Positions 1 through 5,792 of a DNA stretch of 11,445 nt are shown here, one piece after another. The first letter of the stretch is position 1, and the number at the start of each line of letters is the position of its first letter. Under the pieces are notes generated by a model. It saw only the letters and a program-made list of their open reading frames with translations. It was not told the origin of the DNA and did not search any database. The stretch spans positions 1 to 11,445 of the forward strand of contig WLQO01000031.1 in the NCBI GenBank assembly GCA_009698295.1. The letters are read 5' to 3'. This stretch comes from Actinomycetota bacterium. GTDB lineage: Bacteria; Actinomycetota; Actinomycetes; Nanopelagicales; Nanopelagicaceae. The position numbers and the translations under genes were made by a program.

Positions 1-915
1 GCCAAAATTCTCGCCGCTGCTGAAAAACTCAACTACCCAATCACGCCAGTTCAAAATAAAGGCGCGCTGGGCCGAACAAATAACATCGGCGTTGTAGCTC
101 CTTATATTTCACGTTGGTACTTTGCCCAAGTAATTAGCGGTGCCGAACAAGCGCTGCGTGAAGCGGGTTTTGATTTACTGCTTTATAACTTTAGCCAGAT
201 GAAGGGGCGCGAGCGTCTCTTTCAACATCAACTTTTAAAGGGGCGCGTTGACGCGTTAATCGTGATTAGTCTTCCGCCAACCGAAGAAGAGTTTGATTCC
301 ATGCTTAACCTAGGAATTCCTGTATCTCTGGTCGGAATGCACCACAGCAGTTGTTCCAGTGTTGCAATTGATGATGTTGCTGCATCTCGGACTGCGACCC
401 AACATTTAGTTAATCAAGGACATAAAAAGATTGGTTTGATGTCCGGCCGTCCCGATGACCCATTTAATTTCAGCGTGCCACAGGATCGTCGCAAAGGTTT
501 TATGCAGGTACTTGCCGAGAGCGGATTGGAATGGGATCCATCTCGCGAAGTTCATGGCGACTTCACAATGAATACCGCATCTCGTGCGATGGATGATTTA
601 CTCGCCCGTCCAAATCGCCCCACTGCAATTTTCTGCGAATCCGATGAAATGGCATTTGGCGCAATGCAGGCTGCGCGGCGCCATGGCTTAAAAGTTCCAG
701 ATGATATTTCGATTATGGGATTTGATGGACATGAGATGGCTGAATATTCAGATCTCACAACGATCGAACAACCTGTGCAATTAATGGGCGAGATGGCAGC
801 TTGGTCGATCATGGAGAGAATTAGAAAGCCGAGCGCTGCACCAAACTCGATTGTTCTGCCTACAACCCTAGTTGTAAGGAACTCAACGCGCCGCCTATCG
901 CCAAATGAGGCATAA
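1..915 (+). CDS. LacI-family transcriptional regulator (5' truncated by window)
   Basis: The reading frame is open from base 1, so the true start lies upstream; 304 residues are visible and about 35 (most of the helix-turn-helix) are missing. The first residues, AKILAAAEKLNY, match the end of the LacI DNA-binding domain and its hinge helix. The effector-binding fold, a periplasmic-binding-protein-like domain, starts near NNIGVVAPYI (about residue 27). Typical landmarks follow: HLVNQGHKKIGLMSG, a PQDRRKGF segment, FCESDEMAFGAMQAARRHGLKVP and DISIMGFDGHEMAEYSDLTTIEQP. Proteins of this family bind palindromic operators as dimers and respond to a small ligand, usually a sugar. The ligand cannot be read from the sequence. 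It lies 17 bases upstream of the MalY-like gene on the same strand, so regulation of that gene, or an autoregulated operon, is a reasonable inference. The GH13 glucosidase at 5782-7389 is another possible target. Confidence 0.93.
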   Translation, partial: AKILAAAEKLNYPITPVQNKGALGRTNNIGVVAPYISRWYFAQVISGAEQALREAGFDLLLYNFSQMKGRERLFQHQLLKGRVDALIVISLPPTEEEFDSMLNLGIPVSLVGMHHSSCSSVAIDDVAASRTATQHLVNQGHKKIGLMSGRPDDPFNFSVPQDRRKGFMQVLAESGLEWDPSREVHGDFTMNTASRAMDDLLARPNRPTAIFCESDEMAFGAMQAARRHGLKVPDDISIMGFDGHEMAEYSDLTTIEQPVQLMGEMAAWSIMERIRKPSAAPNSIVLPTTLVVRNSTRRLSPNEA

Positions 916-919
916 CTGG

Positions 920-925
920 CATACT
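920..925 (+). promoter_or_regulatory. possible -10 box for a leaderless start of the MalY-like gene
   Basis: CATACT matches TATAAT at four of six positions and ends seven bases before the ATG at 933, which is the spacing of leaderless actinobacterial transcripts. No Shine-Dalgarno sequence precedes that ATG. No convincing -35 is seen 16-18 bases upstream. Read-through from the regulator gene is the alternative. Confidence 0.35.
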
Positions 926-932
926 CGCGCTT

Positions 933-2099
933 ATGAGCGATCGCCAAATTAAAATTCCATCACTCGCCGATCTGCAGACTCATCGCAGCGAAAAATGGCG
1001 CGCTTTTGCCAATGACATTCTGCCGCTGCCTGTGGCCGAGATGGACTTTCCAGTCGCCGAGCCAATTCGCCGGATTCTTACCGAGATGGTCACCACATCC
1101 GATTTAGGATATCTCGGACCAATTCCAGAGATGGGAACTTCATTTTCCGGTTTTTCAAAACGTCGCTGGGGATGGAGCGTAAATCCACAATATGTTCGCG
1201 TTGCAACAGATGTTGGTGTCGCTGTTGTAGAACTGCTTCGCATATTTACCAAACCAGGACAGAAAGTTTTATATAGCTCTCCGGTTTATCAAAATTTCTA
1301 CACCTGGATGCGTGAAACACAAGTTGAGATGATTGATGCGCCATTTAAAGTTGATCCAGCTTCTGCCGATGGCACAGGTTGGAGCCATGATTGGGATGCG
1401 ATCGAGGCCGCATATAAAAATGGGATTGCCGTACATTTACTTTGCAGCCCACATAATCCATTGGGTAAGGTTTACACGCGTGAAGAATTACTGCGCATAA
1501 CAGCGTTGGCTAAAGAATATAAAGTGGTAGTAATTTCTGATGAAATTCACGCACCACTTACCTTTAAGGAGACTCCTTTTACACCCTTTTTATCGCTGGG
1601 GGAGGATGCCGCAAACGTTGGCGTTGCGGTTACAGCATCTAGCAAAGGTTGGAATATCGCTGGACTTAAATGCGCAATTATCGTTTCACAAGGCGAGAAG
1701 ATGCATGAGAAGTTAAATGAGTTGCCGCCTGCTCTGCATTATCGGGCCTCACTTCTCGGCGCCTTCGCCACAGTCACTGCCTTCGAAAAGGGCGATGCTT
1801 GGCTCGATGAATGTATTGAAATTTTAGATGAAAACCGAAATTTGATCGCTAATTTGATCTCATCGCGAATTCCGGCAATCGGTTATTCACTTCCGCATGC
1901 TTCTTATCTAGCTTGGTTGGATATGAGTAAATTAAATTTAGGAGAAGATCCAGGTCTGGCGTTAATCGAGCGCGCTAAAGTCGCCTTCAATTCTGGCCAT
2001 ATCTATGGCGCGAATGGAAAGAACTATGTGCGTTTTAATTTTGCAACCAGCCCAGCAATAATTACCGAAGCAATCGAACGCATCGCAAGAGCGCTTTAA
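933..2099 (+). CDS. MalY/PatB-type PLP-dependent C-S beta-lyase / class I-II aminotransferase
   Basis: This is a 388-residue fold-type I PLP enzyme of full family length. Visible signatures are RSEKWR near residue 18, LPVAEMDFP (residues 32-40, typical of the MalY/PatB subgroup), SPVYQNFY (residues 116-123), SPHNPLG around N175, ISDEIHAPL around D203, and the PLP lysine K238 in TASSKGWNIAGLK. An arginine in NYVRFNFATSP near the C-terminus would bind the substrate carboxylate. Characterised MalY/PatB enzymes cleave cystathionine or cysteine conjugates to pyruvate, ammonia and a thiol, and some also act as aminotransferases. The ATG at 933 was chosen because it follows the regulator stop by 17 bases and gives the expected N-terminus. 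The neighbours, a LacI-type regulator upstream and a trans-sulfuration enzyme two genes downstream, favour a role in sulfur amino acid metabolism. The exact substrate is not determinable. Confidence 0.9.
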   Translation: MSDRQIKIPSLADLQTHRSEKWRAFANDILPLPVAEMDFPVAEPIRRILTEMVTTSDLGYLGPIPEMGTSFSGFSKRRWGWSVNPQYVRVATDVGVAVVELLRIFTKPGQKVLYSSPVYQNFYTWMRETQVEMIDAPFKVDPASADGTGWSHDWDAIEAAYKNGIAVHLLCSPHNPLGKVYTREELLRITALAKEYKVVVISDEIHAPLTFKETPFTPFLSLGEDAANVGVAVTASSKGWNIAGLKCAIIVSQGEKMHEKLNELPPALHYRASLLGAFATVTAFEKGDAWLDECIEILDENRNLIANLISSRIPAIGYSLPHASYLAWLDMSKLNLGEDPGLALIERAKVAFNSGHIYGANGKNYVRFNFATSPAIITEAIERIARAL

Positions 2100-2116
2100 G
2101 CAACCCGAAAATTTCT

Positions 2117-3667
2117 ATGGCGCTCGAAAGAAAATACGATGCAATCGTTGTCGGCGGTGGCCACAACGGCTTAGTTGCAGCTTCATATCTGGCCCGCGCC
2201 GGCAAAAAAGTGGTACTTCTGGAGGCAGAAGATGAGCTCGGGGGAGCGACCACAAGCGTGCGCCCTTTTCCTGAATTTGATGCGCGCTTATCTCGCTATT
2301 CATATCTAGTCTCGCTCTTACCTGATCAAATCGTTGCCGAACTTGGAATTAATTTCAAAACACTAGAACGTTCAATCGCTTCTTACACTCCATATTCAAA
2401 GAAGAGCGATGGTTCAGATGGTGGTCTCTTAATTTCCCAGAACTGGGATGAACGAACTGCGCAAAATTTCCAAGAGTTAACTGGTTCTAGCGCTGAAGGT
2501 CTGGCCTGGCAGGGCTTTTACGGAGAAATCGCTGAACTTGCTAAAAGAATTGCCCCTTCAATGTTGCAACCTTTAAAGACTGAGAAAGCGTTACGTGAAG
2601 AAATTGCTCTACCTCAGACATGGAAATATCTGATGGAACGTCCGATTGGAGAAGTAATCCGCGAACGTTTTAGCGATGACCTTGTCCGCGGAGTTGTTTT
2701 AACAGATGGGCTAATTGGCACATTTGTATCTGCCGATGATTTACAAGCCAACCGTTGCTTTCTCTATCACTTAATCGGTAACGGCACCGGTCAATGGCGA
2801 GTACCTCAGGGTGGAATGGGCGCGCTCGTCACCGAATTAAAGCGAGTTGCTATAGCGTCAGGAGTTGAGATTTTGCTTAACTCTCGCGTAGCCGAAATAG
2901 ATAACGATGCTGAAGGTGTATTTGTAAAAACAGTCTCTGGTGAGACATTTACCGCTCGCGATTTGCTATTTGCCGGTGCGCCTCAAACTCTGGCGCAGAT
3001 ACGCGGAGAAATAAAGCCACAATCTTTAGAAGGCTCGCAGATGAAGATCAATATGTTGTTATCTCGCCTGCCAAGACTTAAATCTGGAATTGATCCAAAA
3101 TTAGCATTTGCTGGCACATTCCATGTAAATGAAAGTTACGCACAATTAGAATCGGCATATCGAAGCGCTAAATCAGGAGTTATGCCAAAAGTTCTGCCAC
3201 TGGAGATGTACTGCCACACTTTGACCGATCCAACAATACTTTCGCCAGAATTGAACGCAAAGAGTTATCAAACGTTGACTTTATTTGGCCTACACACACC
3301 CGCTGCATTATTTGATAAATCACCAGATGAAATTAAGTCAGCGGCTAAGCGCGCGGCGATTGAGAGTTTAAATCAATACTTACTTGATCCGATCGAGTCA
3401 GTTTTAGCGGTATGCCAAGATGGATCACTTGCTATTGAGGCAAAGTCACCCCTAGATCTAGAAAACGATATCGGTCTGCCCCGTGGGAATATCTTCCATC
3501 GCGATCTTGATTTTCCATTTATTGATACATCTGGCACAGATTTAACATGGGGATCTGAAACCAACGATAAACACATCTATTTGGCAGGTGCTGGTGCGCG
3601 GCGCGGTGGCGGGGTTAGTGGAATTGCTGGCCATAATGCGGCGATGGCAGTACTAGCTAACGATTAG
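2117..3667 (+). CDS. FAD-dependent oxidoreductase, CrtI/PYROXD2-like
   Basis: A 516-residue flavoprotein. The N-terminal Rossmann motif VVGGGHNGLVAASYLARAG (GGGHNG at residues 13-18) is followed by the acidic end of the second strand and the GG motif in LLEAEDELGGATTS. The C-terminus has the FAD-closing motif GAGARRGGGVSGIAGHNAAM, typical of phytoene-desaturase-like and PYROXD2-like proteins (COG1233). A QGGMGALVTELKR segment in the middle also fits this group. Members oxidise or dehydrogenate varied substrates; no carotenoid genes are nearby, so phytoene desaturation is not supported here. It starts 17 bases after the MalY-like gene, with no clear ribosome binding site or -10 box, so it is probably co-transcribed and translationally linked. 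The same start region in another frame on the minus strand is a shadow. Substrate unknown. Confidence 0.88.
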   Translation: MALERKYDAIVVGGGHNGLVAASYLARAGKKVVLLEAEDELGGATTSVRPFPEFDARLSRYSYLVSLLPDQIVAELGINFKTLERSIASYTPYSKKSDGSDGGLLISQNWDERTAQNFQELTGSSAEGLAWQGFYGEIAELAKRIAPSMLQPLKTEKALREEIALPQTWKYLMERPIGEVIRERFSDDLVRGVVLTDGLIGTFVSADDLQANRCFLYHLIGNGTGQWRVPQGGMGALVTELKRVAIASGVEILLNSRVAEIDNDAEGVFVKTVSGETFTARDLLFAGAPQTLAQIRGEIKPQSLEGSQMKINMLLSRLPRLKSGIDPKLAFAGTFHVNESYAQLESAYRSAKSGVMPKVLPLEMYCHTLTDPTILSPELNAKSYQTLTLFGLHTPAALFDKSPDEIKSAAKRAAIESLNQYLLDPIESVLAVCQDGSLAIEAKSPLDLENDIGLPRGNIFHRDLDFPFIDTSGTDLTWGSETNDKHIYLAGAGARRGGGVSGIAGHNAAMAVLAND

Positions 3668-3670
3668 GCT
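3665..3670 (+). promoter_or_regulatory. -10 box TAGGCT overlapping the preceding stop codon
   Basis: TAGGCT fits the actinobacterial TANNNT -10 consensus and ends six bases before the ATG at 3677. Its first three bases are the TAG stop of the oxidoreductase. The ATG has no Shine-Dalgarno sequence, so a leaderless transcript is the simplest reading. A good -35 is not visible in the upstream coding sequence. Confidence 0.5.
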
Positions 3671-3676
3671 TAGCCC

Positions 3677-4798
3677 ATGAATTCCAAGGATCCAAAGCAT
3701 CGCCCAGAGACGATTGCAATCACAGCTGGTCGTCCAGAAGTTGGTGCAGATAGCGCTTTAAATCAACCAATCTCACTTAACTCAACTTTCGTTGCAGGCG
3801 GTGCAATTGGTTATGGTCGTTACGGAAATGAAACTTGGACAGCGCTCGAAGAAGCAATTTCTGCCCTCGAAGGTGGAAAGACCCTTTCTTACTCTTCCGG
3901 AATGGCAGCGATCAGCGCAGTGTTCTCCACCTTGCCAGCCGGTGCCAAAGTTGTTGCCTCTGATCAGGGTTATTCAGGCGTAATGACTTTGCTTGGGAAT
4001 TTAAATGCGGCTAAGAAGTTAAAAGCAGAATTTGTATCTATCGCCGACACCAATGCGGTGATCGCTGTCCTTGATGGCGCAGATCTTTTATGGATTGAGT
4101 CACCAACAAATCCCTCACTTGATGTTGCAGATCTGCCAGCGCTGATCAAGGAAGCCAAATCACGCGGAATCACCGTTGCAGTAGATAACACCTTTGCAAC
4201 TGCGTTAACTCAACAACCCCTGGCGATGGGCGCAGATATCGTTATGAACTCTGTAACCAAATACTTGGCAGGTCATAGCGATGTCGTTCTGGGATCACTT
4301 TCTACAAATGACCCAGTTCATTACAAAGCCTTGGAAGATGCTCGTAAATTTAACGGCTCCATTCCGGGGCCATTTGAAGCTTGGCTGGCTTTACGCGGAA
4401 TCCGTACTTTCCCATTGCGTTTTCAGCGCGCCAGTGAAAATGCGCTAGAAATTGCAAAGCGACTTTCCCAGCATCCGCTAGTTACTCGTGTTCGTTATCC
4501 CGGCCTTGCATCAGATCCACAACACGCTAAAGCCAAAGCCTTTATGAAGGGTTTTGGTGCGATTGTCTCCTTCGAATACGCCGGTGATGCTGCGGCCACA
4601 GATAAAGTCTGTGAATCTTCCAAGATAATTACATTTGCGACCAGTCTCGGTGGAGTTGAATCACTTTGGGAACGGCGCCGACGTTGGCCAATAGAAAGTG
4701 CCAGCGTTCCAGAAACCTTAATTCGACTCTCTGTCGGATGTGAAGATATTGAAGATTTATGGACCGATATCGACTCGGCGTTGCACACTGCTAGATAG
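3677..4798 (+). CDS. trans-sulfuration enzyme, cystathionine gamma-synthase/gamma-lyase family
   Basis: A 373-residue Cys/Met-metabolism PLP enzyme (about 380-400 residues is usual). Visible motifs are the partner-subunit phosphate-binding YGRYGN (Y46, R48), SYSSGMAAI near residues 71-79, a SDQGYSG segment carrying the stacking tyrosine Y99, WIESPTNPSLDV around residue 139, the PLP-contacting D170 in VDNTFAT, and the Schiff-base lysine K195 in SVTKYLAGHSD. The C-terminal SLGGVESL and IRLSVGCEDIEDL are typical of this family. Synthase makes cystathionine from an activated homoserine and cysteine; lyase breaks cystathionine to cysteine. The two cannot be separated reliably by motif reading. With the MalY-like lyase nearby, it could form a route between cysteine, cystathionine and homocysteine. 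The start follows the oxidoreductase stop by nine bases and has its own likely -10 box. Confidence 0.93.
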   Translation: MNSKDPKHRPETIAITAGRPEVGADSALNQPISLNSTFVAGGAIGYGRYGNETWTALEEAISALEGGKTLSYSSGMAAISAVFSTLPAGAKVVASDQGYSGVMTLLGNLNAAKKLKAEFVSIADTNAVIAVLDGADLLWIESPTNPSLDVADLPALIKEAKSRGITVAVDNTFATALTQQPLAMGADIVMNSVTKYLAGHSDVVLGSLSTNDPVHYKALEDARKFNGSIPGPFEAWLALRGIRTFPLRFQRASENALEIAKRLSQHPLVTRVRYPGLASDPQHAKAKAFMKGFGAIVSFEYAGDAAATDKVCESSKIITFATSLGGVESLWERRRRWPIESASVPETLIRLSVGCEDIEDLWTDIDSALHTAR

Positions 4799-4826
4799 TG
4801 AAAAGTTTTCTAAGACACGGTATTTT
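4798..4826 (+). promoter_or_regulatory. promoter for the small membrane protein gene pair
   Basis: GTGAAA (4798-4803) resembles a -35 box, followed by a 17-base spacer and the -10 box TATTTT (4821-4826). Six bases later comes the ATG at 4833. No Shine-Dalgarno sequence precedes this ATG, so transcription probably starts at or next to it. The -35 begins on the last base of the preceding stop codon. Confidence 0.5.
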
Positions 4827-4832
4827 TATCCC

Positions 4833-4985
4833 ATGAAGTTGATCCGCCGCCTCCTTGCAGTTTTTGCGCTGCTTGCTGTGGCATTTCAAGCGGTCGGAAG
4901 TTTCCTATCGTGGGCGCAGCGCCAAGATGATGCTCCAGCAGATGCTTGGATCGATGAAGATGAAGATGAATTTGAGGATGCCTAA
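4833..4985 (+). CDS. 50-residue single-span membrane peptide with acidic tail, function unknown
   Basis: The predicted product has a basic start (MKLIRR), one hydrophobic span (about residues 7-26), and a strongly acidic C-terminal tail (IDEDEDEFEDA, residues 40-50). This suggests an inner-membrane anchor or an uncleaved signal; no signal peptidase site is evident. An in-frame ATG at 4740 would add 31 residues but lies inside the trans-sulfuration gene. The ATG at 4833 is preferred because a -35/-10 pair ends six bases before it and the product then begins directly with basic residues and the hydrophobic span. Its stop codon is immediately followed by the ATG of the next gene, which implies translational coupling and a joint role. 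I do not recognise a family. Confidence 0.68.
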   Translation: MKLIRRLLAVFALLAVAFQAVGSFLSWAQRQDDAPADAWIDEDEDEFEDA

Positions 4986-5369
4986 ATGTCACAAGAAGGT
5001 TACATACCTGGTACTTGCAATTTAGGTGCGGGAGAAATAGGCCGTCGCAAGATGGTTGCAGCAATCGGTTTTGTACTTTCGCTATCTGCGTTTACAGGTT
5101 TTATAACCACCAGCGCATCACGCCAAACTCGTTTAGGAATATTTATTCCGTTACTTGTTATGTCAGTTGGATGGGTGCAATCACGCAAGAAGTTCTGCCT
5201 TGCTTATGGATTAACTGGAACATTTAATTTCGGCAAGATGGGTCAGATTTCTCGCGTTGCAGATCCAGCAGATCGTGCAGCAGATCGCCGCACCGCGCTA
5301 ATTATTTTCGGACAGAGCGCGCTCTATGCTGCAGCGCTAACTTTACTTGTCGTAGCGCTACCCCTTTAA
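4986..5369 (+). CDS. three-span membrane protein of unknown function
   Basis: A 127-residue protein with hydrophobic spans at about residues 24-41, 50-65 and 102-126. The N-terminus carries IPGTCNLGAGEIGRR before the first span. After the second span comes RKKFCLAYGLTGTFNFGK, so two cysteines (C11 and C71) sit in non-membrane segments next to basic residues. I have the impression of similar CN(I/L)G..EI.RR N-termini in conserved hypothetical membrane proteins of other bacteria, but cannot name a family. The start codon directly follows the stop of the 50-residue peptide with no intervening base. A GAGG motif at 4974-4977, inside that upstream gene and eight bases before the ATG, is a plausible ribosome binding site. 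Confidence 0.8.
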   Translation: MSQEGYIPGTCNLGAGEIGRRKMVAAIGFVLSLSAFTGFITTSASRQTRLGIFIPLLVMSVGWVQSRKKFCLAYGLTGTFNFGKMGQISRVADPADRAADRRTALIIFGQSALYAAALTLLVVALPL

Positions 5370-5393
5370 ATCTCTCTTACAACTATCTAAATT
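5365..5393 (+). promoter_or_regulatory. weak candidate promoter for the hibernation factor gene
   Basis: TTTAAA (5365-5370), a 17-base spacer and TAAATT (5388-5393) could form a -35/-10 pair. This would give a leader of roughly 45 bases before the ATG at 5445. The match is modest in an AT-rich gap, and read-through from the membrane protein gene is equally possible. Confidence 0.3.
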
Positions 5394-5432
5394 TCGGCAT
5401 TAGTGCCATTGTTGGATAGCAAGAAGATCCTT

Positions 5433-5440
5433 AAGGGAGA
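5433..5440 (+). promoter_or_regulatory. Shine-Dalgarno sequence fixing the hpf start
   Basis: AAGGGAGA lies four bases before the ATG at 5445 (five when measured from the core GGGAG). It is one of the few strong ribosome binding sites in the window and excludes the upstream in-frame ATG at 5403 as the main start. Confidence 0.75.
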
Positions 5441-5444
5441 GAAT

Positions 5445-5792
5445 ATGAAGATTGTTTTTCATGCCCGCCACGCAGAACTCGCCGCAGATTTTCGCGAGAT
5501 TGCTGAAGAAAAGTTACGCACAATGGAACGCTTCAGCGTAACAATTGAGCGAGTTGAAGTTGAAATATTGCACGAGTTAAATCCTCGACAAGGAAAACGA
5601 TCGCATCGTGTAATTCTGACATCCCATGGTGCGGGACCTTTGATGCGTGCGGAAGCCGCTGAATTTAACGATGTAGCGGCTTTTGATGAAGCGATTAAGA
5701 ACTTCGAACTGCAAATTCGCAAACATCATGAGCGTTCGAAATCGCACAACCGAGAAACGCTACGTAACCGTCCGCAAATAATTAGCGAATAG
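5445..5792 (+). CDS. hpf: short-form ribosome hibernation promoting factor (HPF/RaiA, S30EA family)
   Basis: The 115-residue product is the N-terminal ribosome-binding domain of the sigma-54 modulation/S30EA family. It opens with MKIVFHARHAELAADFREIAEEKL, continues with ERVEVEILHELNPRQGKRSHRV, and includes the AAFDEAIKNFELQIRKHHER helix. Such proteins bind the 30S decoding region in stationary phase and silence or dimerise ribosomes. An earlier in-frame ATG at 5403 was rejected because AAGGGAGA at 5433-5440 is a clear Shine-Dalgarno sequence correctly placed for the ATG at 5445, and homologues begin with MKIV-like residues. The C-terminal dimerisation domain usual in long actinobacterial HPF is absent. 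The sequence beyond the stop belongs to the opposite-strand glucosidase, so there is no hidden frameshifted remainder. The 3' end overlaps that gene by 11 bases. Confidence 0.9.
   Translation: MKIVFHARHAELAADFREIAEEKLRTMERFSVTIERVEVEILHELNPRQGKRSHRVILTSHGAGPLMRAEAAEFNDVAAFDEAIKNFELQIRKHHERSKSHNRETLRNRPQIISE

Noticed and set aside
552..947. Minus-strand open frame of 131 codons over the regulator gene
   Set aside because: It is antisense to a clear LacI-family protein and has no credible motif or start signal.
2062..2303. Minus-strand open frames of about 60 codons over the oxidoreductase start
   Set aside because: They lie antisense to well-supported coding sequence and show no recognisable protein features; they are shadows.
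2117..3667. Carotenoid phytoene desaturase call for the flavoprotein
   Set aside because: It belongs to the same superfamily, but the C-terminal motif and length fit PYROXD2-like proteins better and no carotenoid genes are nearby.
4740..4832. Upstream extension of the 50-residue membrane peptide to 81 residues
   Set aside because: It lies within the trans-sulfuration gene in another frame, adds an unlikely N-terminus, and a -35/-10 pair points to the ATG at 4833.
5403..5444. Longer hpf start at 5403
   Set aside because: A strong Shine-Dalgarno sequence at 5433-5440 and the family's usual N-terminus support the ATG at 5445.
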